Source: Pelargonium cotyledonis (taxonomy: Eukaryota > Streptophyta > Magnoliopsida > Geraniales > Geraniaceae). From it: 34,064 nt of DNA. Made by a program: the position numbers and the translations under genes. The DNA lies in NCBI GenBank assembly GCA_036897625.1, contig JAYMTA010000230.1:1-34064 (forward strand), written 5' to 3'. The notes under the pieces were generated by a model. The model made no database searches. It was not told the DNA's origin and saw only the letters and a program-made list of their open reading frames with translations. Positions within the stretch are counted from its first letter, which is position 1, and each line of letters starts with the position of its first letter. Below are positions 1 through 12,509 of this stretch, piece by piece.

Positions 1-610
1 TTTATCCCCGCCTGTTCTCTCCGTTCGTTTTCTGTAGCCGCTATCTACGGCCGTTATCCGTAGTTGATATCTTCATTCAACAACTACAATATCTGAGAAT
101 CGAGAGCACACTTGGCTTGCCTCTCTAAATGAACTCTCAAGGGTAAAAAGGTAAAAATCTAGACGGGCCCCACAAGACTTTCGGCAAATCACAAGCCACC
201 ACGTCATCAGGTAAGTGGAGGCCTATAAATAGGCCCTCCACCCAAAGGTAAAGGGTTCACAAATTTCATTTCTACAAACATAAAGAATCCAAGAACACGA
301 AAACCTCTCAAGTGTTCTTTGAGATTCATCGATGATCTTCGAACGTTCTTCGAAGATCTTCGAATCTTCAAGTCATTCAACTATATTGTGTGGAGATCCT
401 GATTCTTATGCCGGAGGCGGTCCCCCGGACACACATTCGGGGTCTCCGCTTAACGGTGCGCTTATCTGTGCAGGCGGCAGGTTCAGTCACCAGGATCCGA
501 GATACCAAGACCCGTAGCTCCAGCATCCAAGTCAATGATCTGTTCCAGCTCCTCGACTTGGAAAAGAAGACTGACAATACGACCACGTTTTGATCATCTA
601 ATTTGACCGA
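1..610 (+). mobile_element. LTR-like fragment of a retrotransposon, cut by the window edge
   Basis: There is no coding content here, but the layout resembles the U3-R-U5 organisation of a plant LTR. A TATA motif sits inside a near-palindromic block at 220-235 (GGCCTATAAATAGGCC), followed by a CA-rich leader with AAG repeats. A stretch rich in TTCGAA/GATCTTCGAA follows at 335-375, then a GC-richer segment to about 540. I see no primer-binding site, polypurine tract or gag/pol frame next to it, and the left boundary is outside the window, so a solo LTR or a decayed element edge are both possible. The right boundary near 610 is a guess from the change in composition. Confidence 0.35.
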
Positions 611-3600
611 GTCAAATTGGACGAAACAATGTTGAATACATGCTATGTTCATATTCCCTTGAGTATAAAGCATGTTCTAGAGAAAGTTAATGATAAAATT
701 GCGATATCATATACATTGAATATATAATCACTAGATTGATGACCTTACCTAGGTTCAAACTAAACTGGCAACATGGTTCGAGCAACACAATAATGATTTT
801 TTATCTTAATGTGATTGATGACCTTTGTGGGGGAGAGATACATTATGTATAGAAAAAGAGTTGGGTCCCGCGAAAACCAAGAAATCTTTCAAATCTGAGG
901 GATCTTCATATTGGTTCGCCAACAACACAACAACAACAGCAACAACAACCAAAAACATGAACACACCTAGACCTAGGTCCTACAAACAACTGCAAGTGCA
1001 TGAGATGAGGTGGGTCCCACCCAATTTTGTAGAGAAGAAGACACATGAACGTGTCACCAAGATCACATGGTCCCACTCGGTCACCTTGTCAATATACATA
1101 AATATGGTATATACATGAGATTATAATCCATTTCATTTTCTGTTATATATAATCTATTTCTTGCTCTACATGGCTACTTCTTCACGTGTTACTCAATTTT
1201 ATTTTTTTATTAATAACGGGACTTCATACTCATAGTAACAATATTTTTAAATTTCATTTTATATTATCGATATAGGGACTCAAAAGTGAGATCTCATAAA
1301 AAAATATAAATTGATTTAATCACTTGATCTAACATGTATTAGTGTGTACTTAATTCATTTCCTCACTTTGCAACTTCTATTTCTTCACAATTTGGCACTA
1401 CTCACCCGCCAAAATTCATAATTACGTAAATAGGACATTGTTTGTCAAGTGGCCGGAATGTAATACAAAATAATTATTTGCATTCACAACCAATACGAGT
1501 TTTATAATATTGAAACTAGTAAACTACTACTATTATTTTAATGTGTAGACGATATTATTAATTTTATTTACTAATTAGATACAAACAATTATTAAAATAA
1601 CAGAGTATCAACCGCCTATGTAAAGGACAGTACCATTTCCTTCCATACCACCTAATAAGCTTACGACTTTTTGAATTTTAATTAATTATATTATAGTATT
1701 TATTTTAATTTTATAATTCACATTGTGGTGTCGGTGTAAGTATTGTTTAAATAAATAAAATAATATGGAGGCCATTTCAATCTTGAACTTAGAATCTGCT
1801 AACATGTCATGTACTACTTGGAATAATTAATTAAATATGAGATAATGTATTTCTACCGTTGACTTCTATATGAAATATGAAAACTATTTAATTTAGAACA
1901 TACTTATATTTGAGAAACGTTGTCCCCAACTTGACTCACATGCATGGCTTTCTTCGACCTTAAAGCATGTTTATAGTAATTTTTCTAGTAATTATTTTGT
2001 CTCAAATTCATTTTTAATTTGCATTCAACTTAATATTTTGATGGTGTAAAATTTTATTTTAAATAAACTCTTCTAGTATATATTTTGAAATAATTTAAAG
2101 TCATGTATGTAAGACTAAATTAATAATAATAAAAATGAGTTTATAGTTCAATAATTTGAATTGAATTTGTCTTTTTAAGCTCTACACGTCCTTCCGACCC
2201 TATTGGGAGAGAGACACGTTGCAAGTAAATGAATCAACTCAAGCCATTGAACTATCTCCCAAAACTTACTTAACTTTGTTGAATTGATTCATTACAACTT
2301 CATTTTAAAACGTTAGAAAAAAGGAATAACAATAGACCACACTAGTGTAAGGAGAACTTCACATTTCCATCTTCCCTCTACATTTTTTCTTTATTATTCT
2401 TACATTTGAGGCGATTTTTCATGCAAACAAACCCAATTTCATCCACATCAGTTCCTATATCCAATGTTCATATTGAGGATGAAAACTTCATCGTCAATCC
2501 AACACACACAGCATCGCTTCAAAACAGGATTGATTGTAACATTGGTTTTCTCCATAAATTATAGAAAGTTATAAATATTTTGGTGCAACTAAAGTGTGTA
2601 CTGAGACTATACCATTTTGCATTTAATGTACCGATATTTTTTAAGGGTTTAACCAAAAAAAAAAAAAAAAAAAAAAAGACTAGATATTGAGAGGGTCCTC
2701 GTGATTTCATTTAATTAACGTTGTGCAGTCTTGCCTGGCTATGGCCCGCGACTCCTATGGCCTACACTTAAACTTCTGTAGTTCTGTTTGTGTAGTGTAA
2801 TTTTCTTTTTCTTTTTTGATAATAGTGTAGTGTAAATTATACATATACTTTTAAAGATTCTTTAAAATCTAGTCTCATTACTATATTGATGTCGGTGGCC
2901 TGGGTTCGAGTGCGTATCAACGTCAATGATCCGTTGTCACTGGAGGAAGCTGGTCACCTCTATGATGAAAGTCAAGTTGTTGTCTATGGAGTAGGAAAAT
3001 ACATATAGTGTTTGGTGCTTAGATGATTGTTCAAGTTCAGGGTGATGGGCATCGTAGAACACCTTCTAAGGGTACCAATACTATAAAACCAAGGCGAGCC
3101 AAACGGTCACGGGAATGGGCTCAAAGTTTCCCGTGCTGCAAGAGAGGTGGAGAAATGTGGGCTTCTTTCGTCGATATTGGAATCTGACCATGAGCTCTCT
3201 CGATAAAATAGTTGCCACGGGACGATTCCACTTGTACCTATATAAGACCCATCTCGTGCTCATTCTAAAGGTTGATCACCCTAAAATCCCTCAATCATTT
3301 TACGCCCTTTCAAACTTATCACTAACTTTCTATGAATAAAAACAACAATCGTTTTAGAACAAAAATGTAAGACAAACATGACTCATTTTGGGAACAAGAG
3401 AGTATGAAAACAATTAATAAAAAAATACTACTCTATCCTCTCTTTATTTTTTTCTTAAAATAAAAAAACGATAACTATTTTGAAGTTGTTACTGGTTAGT
3501 ATAAAAGCTGGTTAGCTAGAGATCCAACTGCCATAACAACTGACCAAACTACCTTTTCTCTCTAACAATGTGTGTTACTTTCAGTTCTCAGTACACCTCT

Positions 3601-4150
3601 ATATTTGAGACGCAAAATAATCTACACAAGTTTAGTTTCAGCTACGCAAGCCTTCTTTACTCTTACGGATCAAATTCTAAAATACTAACCCAAACAAAAA
3701 ATTGATAATAAGACAAGAAAACCTAAAGAATATAATATTCATGGTACATGATAAATATGACTTGTAATTCTTCAAATATACTGCTTCTGATGCTATTTAC
3801 ATCAAGAAATAGACAGTGTGGATAAAAACTAAAGACCTATATCAAACTATCACTATATCGGAATTAGTTTGATAACTTTAATGTGTAGTGTCACCTACCC
3901 AAGTAACCAACTACTTGGACACAAACACATAACACGCCTAGACAAATAAAAAAGGCAGAACCTTGTAAGATAGTGCAGGAATGCGCAAAATAATGATACC
4001 TATGGAAATGGATGCTTGATTGGTTCAGGAGTATGACTTCCCTGAGCCTTAGGGCTTTGAGGTCATACCAAACCATGATGCATTCATATACGGTAATCAC
4101 TGCACACAAGAACGAAACGGTGGCAATAAATGATTAAATAAGGTTACTTT
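611..4150. other. Repeat-rich intergenic DNA, no recognisable gene
   Basis: This is about 3.5 kb of AT-rich sequence without a coding region I can support. It contains a CAA-rich low-complexity stretch (about 920-955) and a 23-base A run at 2655-2677. A short stretch at about 2895-3008 translates (plus) to a broken peptide with RVRINVNDPL, vaguely like the core of plant retroelement ORF1/zinc-knuckle proteins. The segment 3060-3340 is less AT-rich and may be more transposon debris. Open frames here are short, overlap on both strands and match no family I know. Confidence 0.5.
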
Positions 4151-4257
4151 AAGGGACGCCGGAGATAGAAACAGGTACAAACTCACCATGCTCATCTAAT
4201 AATAAAAGTAACATGCCGGGTCAAATGTTTTTCTGACATGTTTACTCTATTTCCTGT

Positions 4258-7200
4258 CTAGATGGTTGCTTTTAGAGCAATAGCATCATTATGTGGATGA
4301 GCTTCAACCACACGAACTTTTATTTCATCTCCAACCCTTGATCCCCTAAACACCCATGCAGTATTTTGAAGTCCAACCTGTAAGCTTGCTCACTTTAATA
4401 AATAATAGTACAGTAGATAGTAATGTGCCAGCAATGGAATTCTTCCTTTCTTTTTTAGACAGCAATAGTTAGACATAGTAAAGGAGAAAATGCTCACATA
4501 ATTCAATGCAAGATTTTGGTTCTTCTTTGGTACTAGGATAGTTCCAATTTTTCAATATGGGAGAAGTTTATCAAAAGAATTTGATAAATTGGCACTATTG
4601 TAGTGTTATATAGAGTTCTTATATATAAGCATTCCCTGTGCATGGATTCCCCAAAAGTGTAGTCATATCATTAAGCCAAAATATGAAATATTGCTATGAA
4701 AGAATAAACAATTGCAAGTAATAATATGAGCTCACCTCAACCAAATATACCGCTGCAATGTGATCTTTGATAATTCTAAGGATCAAAGCACGGAATTTTT
4801 TTTCTTTCGGTTGCCTTCTCAAGTATTCTATTGTCCAATAACGGAGAGCAGTGTCACAGATTTTACTTACTACTCTAAATTTCGTATTTACAAGCGATGC
4901 AATCCCTTCCAGATGACCAGCCGTGAAAGGAGGAGGATCACCTCTAAGAAATGCTTTCACCTACAAATCCATATACAACGTTTAAAAAATAAGAGAAAAA
5001 ATAAAAACAGAATGATATTTTAAAGGTTGAAGAATATATACAAGGGTAAATAGGTCTGGCCCCTGGAAAAGGAATAATAACATGATAACATGAAAGTTTT
5101 GCACCCTTCACTACTTTTGGCCAACTCGACTAGTTAATGTTTGGTACATTCATGCTCTCTTGCTTTGTATCTTAGATTCAGTAGAGGAGGGGTTGAATTT
5201 TGTACACATATCATTTGGTTCAGCTGCTCTTGATAACAGGGTTACAAGTTTTATGAGCTTACAAAACAGAATTTGTTTGTCTTTAATTAATATAGAATGA
5301 CCAAGCACATTTTAGCTTATAATCTGTTCAGGCCTGTGCAATAACCTGACCAAATGAAAGAGCGAAACTTACCTGATAATGAGCAAGAAGATCCATATAT
5401 CTGCGTATTGGAGATGTAAACTGAACATAACCAGGAATCCCTAAAATCCCATGATGTACAGGCTTCCCAAAATCAAATTCGGCAGCACGCATTATTTTAA
5501 CAAGGGCACAACTCCTAACAGGTCCTTCTGGAAGATGTGCAAATTCTTTTATGTCAATATCTGACTGGGGCTGTCCTCTGTAGGGTAATGGAATCTTATG
5601 ATAGGAACCATAAGCAGCAATGACTTCCCCGCAAAGTATCATCATCTCAGAGACTAGTCGCATTGCGGGGTCAGCACGGTCTTCGACATAAAGACGAATC
5701 GATGGTTCTGGTTCCTCTGGATTTGTAACTTTGATGCGAGCATTTATCCCCACTGTGTCAATTGCACCCTGAAAAATAATGGATAAATATTGATACTACT
5801 ATTTTCATGATATGTAAACAAGTCTCAAAAATCCAAAACAATCAAAATGCATTGAGGCCAACGGAAGAGAAAAAGTTCACTTCCAACCAAAACATATCTA
5901 TTGAAATCAAATAGATCACTATACACATTATTAATTAATAATTTGAAGCAACAAATATTAAAGGAACACTGCGGACACAAAAATGTAAGAGGTTAGGAAA
6001 CACGAAACATGAAGGTGAAGATGCTAGAGATGGTAAGAGTCCAGAAATTCAAAATACAGTGAGAATGTAGTGGATGATGATTACGCAACAAAGAAATGTG
6101 TAAGTCTGAGTGATGATAAACACACCAACCAATAGCCTAAAAGCTTTAAATTTGAAGACATTTTTACATCGTATAAAAATTGAAGCTAACCTGTTGTTGG
6201 CGCCATTTTAAACGAAGAGTTGCAGCCCGTGAGAGAATTTTTAATTCAACTTCTTCTTCAAGATTCAAATAAATCAGCTCTGATGCACTCTCATATGTCA
6301 GCATATAGGTTGGTCTAATGATTGAGTTATCCACTGAATATTCCCCAATGCTGTTGAACATATTTAGGGAAGACATTAATCTTCATTACTAGAATATAAA
6401 AAGAGCACTCAAACTTAAAATATGAATCTAATCATTCATCACCAAGCAGGATAAGTATATCCTAGACCATGATGGTGATAAACTGCAAACAAAATTGCTT
6501 CAAAGAAATTTACTTGACCAAAGTTTGAGATAGTCAATGGCATAGACATGAATCTCACTTGTCCAAAATGTCCACATATCTTCCTAGTGATGGAAACAAC
6601 TTTAAACTCTAAAGCGGTGCTTTACTGTTCCATAAAACCACACCATCGTCTAGAGACAAATTCCAACACACAGCTAAGTTTGTCAGACTTAGCATGAAAT
6701 TTGATAGCCAACCAAAATACTTTTAGTTTATAAAATCGCTAACAATGCAAATTCATTCTTCTAAAATCTCAACCATAATTGATTTATCTTAAGACCTGTG
6801 CACAGAAGGGTTCTTTAGATTTCAGAAGGACATCGAAACTCCATGAATCCGTTGTAAACTAGTGCTACAACACTATAGGTGAGAAATAGTTGCCTATATA
6901 GAGCCACACTCTTGATGTCCCATTTATAAAAACATAGCATTTCATCCCAATGAAATAAAACTCTTTAAAAAAAAAACACACCATTGACAATGTACCTTCC
7001 ATCTGGACGCAGCACAACAGATACTGTAACAGCGTTGCAAATCTCTCCTTGTTTCAAACTCATCCCCTTCATCGCTAGCTTCTCTGGAAACATGGGATAT
7101 GTGGCAGTGGGCAGGAAAACAGAAGTTCCTCTTGACATTGCCTCCCTACAGAACTAACTATATTAAAACTATGATATACATGTAGGTTCTATGAGTAATA

Positions 7201-10200
7201 CTTATAGAATTTCAGAACACACTTATCCACTATGCTCCCCGGTTGGACATATCTACCTGGATCGGCTACATGTATCCAAACTTTAATCCGGCCATCTGGC
7301 AACATCGTTGCACTCAGAGCATCATCTAGCTACATATTGTAACTTCATTAGCAATTTATGATTTTAGTATCCAAATCAAATGAAGTATAATTGTAAGTTC
7401 ACTGAGGGATTTTTAAATCTTTAACATGAGAAATCATTTGATAAAGAGCAGCTATTACCTCATCAGCCTCATCGACATCAATAGCATACACCTTTAAGTG
7501 GGAAAGATCTTTTCTGTAAATCTGAAGATTGTACATCAGAAGAAGATATTGTCATGCAGATGCAAACAAAAAAAATAATTCAGATGATACCCATATTATA
7601 AACATGTACCATCAAAATAATAATCTGTATTATTTCTTTGTTTTTTTTACTCAGTATAGCTATTATCTGCATTGGAATATTTACAATACACAAACCATTT
7701 CACAGAGCTCTTTTAAGGGAATGAGAACAACAAAACTCTAGATATGAACATTATAAAAAGGATAATTACATAAAACTACCCATGGGTGGTATTGCCCACA
7801 AACACATCCTCATTAACTTTTCACGTCAATCACATACCTTAAACTTTTCACTCCAACTTCCGTTAGTCTATTAAAATGGAAAACTACTCTCTTTCATCTT
7901 TCATCATGTGTCAAGCAAATAACCCCTATTTTTTCTACGTGGCCATTTTAGTGTTTATTTAAATAATTTTCTTTATTCTTTCATCTACCATTCATTTTCA
8001 TCATTTTTTTCTCTCATCTGAACTAAAAATCAGCAAAGAAAAATTAAATAATAAAGGGTAAATGGTATTTTTTAAAAAATAGGGGTCATGTGCTCGTCAC
8101 AAGACGAAGGAGAGTAGTTTTATGTTATAATAGACTAGTGAAAGTTGGGGTGGAAAGTTTAGGGTAGCTGATTATCGTGGGTGAAAGGTTCAAGGTTGGT
8201 GATTGATGTAAAAAGTTTATGAGAGTGTATTAGTATGTGGACAATATCATGGGATTGTTTTATGTAGTTACCCATTTATAAAATAAAGAAACTTTCCCAC
8301 GTGAGTAGCGGTTCAAAATATTTAATTCTTTCGAAGGGAGAATTGACAATCAGAATAACAAAGTATCGTTGTGATATTTTGATATAGAATTAGGATCATC
8401 AGACATGAATCTCACAACTAATAAAATAAAGAACATAAACAACATCCATAAAAAATTTCACTGCTTTTGAAAAGGAATGGGGGGTGAACCGGAAAATTAG
8501 AATCCAAAGTTCTTGTGCAATCTTTTAAAATTAGACTACTGAGCTATCATCCTTAAATAAAAAAATCAATGATTAAATATCATACCAAGACTTCAGTAGT
8601 CATGTTTAGCATAGGAATCTGGGTTACCTCATCTGGGTCAGATGACTCTGACAAAAGATTTTCGGCAGTGGATATAGCCTTCTCTGAGTGTTCAGTACAA
8701 ATTTTGGACTTTAACAGATCAAGATTTACATGTTCAGGAAAATACCCAATTTCTATAAGAAGATTTAGTGCTGAACGTGATGTTTTTGCCCTTCCCATTT
8801 CCTTAAGAACCTGACAAGAAACTTCCAAGAGATGATAAAGAGGAAACACCACACAAAGTTTCTTTCATCAAACTAAATTTTCTGAAAACAATTGGCAAAT
8901 TCATATTGACCAACCACAAAAGCCTTTCTTGTCCGTCATATCGAATTACAGCAAATTTGGTAGAGTAAGACACTTACCATCTCAGCTGTCTTCTTTTGGT
9001 CATGAGTTTGGTATTCATCAATTGCATATGCTTCAAGAGACTCAATATGGTATCTGTTGTTTTCTTCAGCCAACCATAATGACTTGGAAGGTTTAGCATT
9101 TGTAGGCATTGCTTTGGCTGACTTCAGTAACTGAATAAACTCCTGAAGCTCCCTGTCTGCGGCTTCATTAGCAAGCTTCTTACGTACAAGCTCCTCCACC
9201 TTGTTTCAAACAAATGGGATTCCAGGGTAAAATACAATAGCTAAAAATAATATAACATTAAATTATCATGCATTACTCTGCTTATAACAACAGCCAAGCC
9301 TTTTCCCAAATTAGATTGGGAACGGCTATAAAAATACTTTAGCAAGACTCTTGGAGATCCTCCACTCGTATTCTCCTTCTTCACTCCATTCTATCTAGTG
9401 CTATATCCTTCAATAAGTCTTGCATTAGCATGTCTTTTTTTAGTATATCTTTCTGTGTTAACTTAGGTCTTCCCTAATCCTTTAGTTCCTCGAAATTGAA
9501 TTTTCTTACCCTTCAAAATAGGATCTCCTCTCTGTGATGCACATGCCCAAACCACCCTAGACGACTTCCCTTATCTTCAATTGTAGCAATCTTAACTTAA
9601 GCTCAAATAGCCTCACGAACTATTATCATTTCTAGTGTTATCACACAAGCACCAAAACATTCTCATCTTGCTACCTCATCTTATGACATTGAAGTCTCTT
9701 TGGAATCCAACAGTTGGTGTGATACAACACAGCAGGCTGACATGTCTAATTGCTATTCTCTAGCTACACAATTCAATTTTGGAAAAATTCTTTTATTTCA
9801 AATAGCTCCTCAAGCACTCCTTCATTTCCACCATCCCTGTACTACCCCACCAAAACCAAATCAGCATGAACTTCCAAGATATGAAACAAAGAGAAGAGTT
9901 TGGTATTATTAAAACAAATCACTATCAAGATTGCTACACAGGTAACTCTCTTAAGTACTGCTAATAAATATTTGATATAAATTACACTATTTCCCTTAGC
10001 ACATCTACGCTGTTTATCATCTACCAGATGCACATTCCATACCGAGGGAAAAAATAAAATAAATCATAATCTAAAATCTAGAAATCAGACCGACTTTAGA
10101 GAAAAAAATCAATAATTATGAAACAAAAATAAATTAATAAATAAATACCTGCTTCGCAGGTCTAGGCATGTAAACCGAATGAAAACGTTTAGTTGCTTTC

Positions 10201-11479
10201 ACAGCAAAGTACATTTCATCTTTTGAAAGCAAAAGATGGGTGCAGTAGCTCTCCAGTGGCTCCGCACAACCAAACATCGCCTGTCAGATAAGCTAAGGTC
10301 ATCTAATGAGAATGAGGAATGAGCAATAATATAGGATTTCAGCGGTTGGAAATTATATCACCTCAGCTAATTCTTGAGTCGACACTAGCTTATTCTTTTG
10401 AACAAGTTCAAACCAAGCCATCTCAAGCAGCGATGGGTCCTGCAGCAAACTAATAAACATTACTCCCTTCAGTTAAGCCACCAGATGGAAAAATAATATT
10501 ATCCTCCGTTAAGCAATAACTAACCAAGTTGTTCTCTGCTCTCTGAATAAAGTCTGAAATCTCAGTGCGGTTTAAATTTCCAACCCCCGGAACAATAAAA
10601 GTAACGTGTTGTGGTTTGATGCAGGACGTGACACCATTCTGCCATAGGAAGACCAGGATACAGTTAAGACTTGTATAAAACTTTTCTAGTTCCTAAGTGT
10701 TCAGTGAAAGGAAATCAATGAGTTCCAACACCTAGCAACCTATTCAACATGCCGCATTAGTTGTTTCTACTTGAACCTGATCAGAAACCATCCAGTTATT
10801 CTTCCCGTCAGATCTCTGAACAACTGCCAATATCCTCTCAAAATCTCTCTTATACTCCAGCAGCAACCCCTCCTCCAACACTTGATTCTCTAGCTTTATT
10901 TTGAGAAGTTCTCCATGGCTTGTCAGTCCCACTCTGCAAAGTTGCTTACAAATTCTATTAGAAACTATACCCTAAAATTTGAAGAGCATATACACACTCA
11001 CACGGGCAATTATGGGAACCTTCCTAGAAGATGATAAAGTACATGAAGTAGCTCAAAATTCATTAAAATGTTGCCGGCTCAATTAAGAGCTTATCCAACA
11101 ATTTTACTCCAATTGAAGCGAAACAAGCTACAACAACCTAGCAATTTCTCTGTTCATTAAATTTGCAACACTCGCACTTCACAAACCAAATTTCCACGGT
11201 TCCAGAAATGCATTGACAACAACAAGAAAAACTAGTTTATAAAACGTACTTGGAGGCAGCGCAATCTGGCTTCCTGTTGAAGCATTTGTGCGTGGATTTG
11301 AACTTGTCTAGGACGCGGTCAACGAGGCTATGAGCAGAACATATCCGAGCCGAATACGGTGGGAACCGAAGCCCCAGAGTGAAGTGAGCGGTACGGAAAC
11401 GGCGGCAGAGAGCGGATGGAAGCGGAGACGCGCCGCGGCGGAATATTGCGCAACCGTTCGCAGCTCGAACCACCATCAT
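4258..11479 (-). CDS. RNR1: RNR1-type exoribonuclease, RNase II/R family, chloroplast/mitochondrial
   Basis: A 14-exon gene encodes 778 aa. Exons, 5' to 3' on the minus strand: 11479-11250, 10933-10777, 10638-10525, 10439-10362, 10280-10149, 9199-8978, 8810-8628, 7521-7459, 7329-7223, 7145-6996, 6350-6191, 5768-5373, 4960-4736, 4377-4258. Phase is kept at every junction. The RNB domain is split over exons 7-13. Its metal-binding motif AIDVDEADELDDAL lies near residues 385-398, and the RNase II signature FTSPIRRYMDLLAHYQ near 649-664, with the RNA-contacting RR at 654-655. The last exon gives a short OB/S1-like tail. The basic, Ser/Arg-rich N-terminus fits an organelle transit peptide. Arabidopsis RNR1 (803 aa, At5g02250) matches throughout; it trims 3' ends of chloroplast rRNAs. 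I chose the ATG at 11479 because the protein then begins MMVVRAANGC, like Arabidopsis; an in-frame ATG at 11536 adds 19 residues. The E in the position of one catalytic Asp of bacterial RNase II also occurs in the Arabidopsis protein, so it is not a lesion. Confidence 0.95.
7751..8283. mobile_element. MITE with long terminal inverted repeats inside an RNR1 intron
   Basis: The intron between RNR1 exons 7 and 8 holds two long imperfect inverted arms. The left arm runs about 7760-7950 and the right arm about 8065-8275. They share blocks such as ACATAAAAC, TCAATCAC, TTTTCAC, AGTCTATTA, AAACTACTCTC and CCCCTATTTTT when one arm is reverse-complemented. The 8-mer TTATAAAA directly flanks both ends (7751-7758 and 8276-8283), consistent with a target-site duplication. 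Long arms with no coding capacity suggest a Mutator-like MITE, though an 8-bp duplication would also suit a hAT element. Arm identity looks roughly 75% by eye, so the copy is not young. The intronic transcript could fold into a long hairpin. Confidence 0.75.
9281..9700 (-). mobile_element. Decayed 3' end of an RTE-type LINE in an RNR1 intron
   Basis: On the minus strand, around 9575-9520, the sequence reads as a decayed GWFGHVHHRE. This corresponds to the RLRWFGHVQRRP block found near the C-terminus of plant RTE-clade LINE reverse transcriptases. Upstream remnants around 9690-9650 align with the usual 'MRMLRWMCGHT' region. Downstream, at 9281-9335, the sequence resembles the conserved 3' tail of these elements, which on the plus strand begins with AACAACA and AGCCTT followed by a short GGGA/TCCC inverted repeat. 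The frame is broken and the element is 5'-truncated, so it is inert. It lies in the same orientation as the host gene, in the ~950-bp intron between exons 5 and 6. Confidence 0.65.
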
Positions 11480-11716
11480 CGTCTTGTCGAAATCAATGGA
11501 AGCGGCTGAAGTGATGGTTACAGACTTACAGGTCATGTGTACAAACTAGAAATATGCCACTGAGGTCGAGAAGTGTGCTGTTGGGAAGGTTATTTTTGGC
11601 TTTCCAATGACGATATTATATCCATTATATGTGACATGGCCGCTATATGCTGCGTTTAATATTTTCCATCGTGTTAACAAAATAATTATTTAATATATAT
11701 TAAAGTACATAAATAA

Positions 11717-12509
11717 TGAGAATAACTATTTTTTTGGTGGAAATAACGTAATAATATTTCATGAGGACATATATCGATACATTTTAAATAAATAATCACC
11801 AACCGAGACTAACAGAAACCAACTTAAAACTAGCTAAAGTCCGACCTACTACAGTCGAAAAGCGAAAACAAGAAAACAAAACAAATACTAGAGTAACAAT
11901 GCAAAGCATTCATAAATGAAAATCGTCTCAGACTACCATGAAGAGTAAAAACTCTTTTGAACTGGGCGTTACCCAGCTAATAAAACCGGGGGCACTAGGC
12001 AAACCCTCCCCCCAACCTGTCATACCATTGTCGGACTCTGCCGAACTTTTCTCCAAACTATGATGAATCATACCCCAAACTAGCAGACGACCCCGCAACC
12101 TGAATCTACCACGAAAGCCGCCCATTGCCCGCCACAATTATTCTTTGCGAACTGGAACGAACTCGACCATAGCCGCAATCTCTGATGGTGATGTCGATTA
12201 TTTTTTGTTGTTGACGCCCTAACCACTAATTACCGAACCTTAGCCGCCACAAATGAATGAAATTATCGCCGCCCTAGATACCTGATGGTATAACTCTCAG
12301 ACACGAGGCACGACTGCTCCAATGATGATGCTGACGCTCTGAACATCACTTACCGACCCCTAGCCGCCACAAACAAAAGCCCTAATCGCCGTCCAAGGAG
12401 CCGCAACCGCCGCTCTTGAGAGAGAAATCCTATTAGGGTTTCTGATACTCTTGGGATAGAGAAGATTTGGAGACAAAATTTACAGAGAATACGTGAGAAT
12501 AACTATTTT
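11717..12509 (-). mobile_element. Retroposed insertion with perfect 16-bp target-site duplication
   Basis: The 16-mer TGAGAATAACTATTTT occurs at 11717-11732 and again at 12494-12509 and brackets about 760 bp. The left copy runs into TTTTTTT, which is a short poly(A) on the minus strand, so the insert reads 12493 to 11733. A variable-length duplication plus a 3' A run is the footprint of LINE-driven target-primed reverse transcription. The insert has a G/C-rich first half with two related ~70-bp blocks and a T-rich second half. A 69-codon frame (12137-11928, minus) matches no family I know. It could be a non-autonomous LINE derivative, or a retrocopy of a non-coding or unknown mRNA; the 5' part (AAACCCTAATAGG, then a CT/GA-rich stretch) looks like a transcript leader. 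It lies just upstream of RNR1. Confidence 0.75.
12211..12400. repeat. Two diverged ~70-bp direct repeats, 120-bp register
   Basis: Blocks 12211-12280 and 12331-12400 align without gaps at an offset of exactly 120 bp. They share TGACGC, TTACCGA, TAGCCGCCACAAA and ATCGCC, and are about three-quarters identical by eye. They lie in the 5' half of the retroposed insertion. Confidence 0.7.

Noticed and set aside
387-396. Loss of a catalytic Asp in RNR1 (Glu where bacterial RNase II has Asp) as a sign of inactivity
   Set aside because: The Arabidopsis RNR1 protein has the same residue, so it is a feature of the plant family. The coordinates given are protein residues.
2890-2920. GGTTCGAGTGCG resembling a Pol III B box of a tRNA or SINE
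   Set aside because: No A box at proper spacing, no cloverleaf; the same bases read as a weak retroelement-like peptide. Neither is strong enough to call.
3081-3339. Overlapping open frames on both strands of about 60-74 codons
   Set aside because: No recognisable family and no splice support; probably transposon debris.
11928-12137. 69-codon minus-strand frame inside the retroposed insert
   Set aside because: No similarity I recognise and no repeat-wide conservation visible; kept as part of the insertion, not as a gene.
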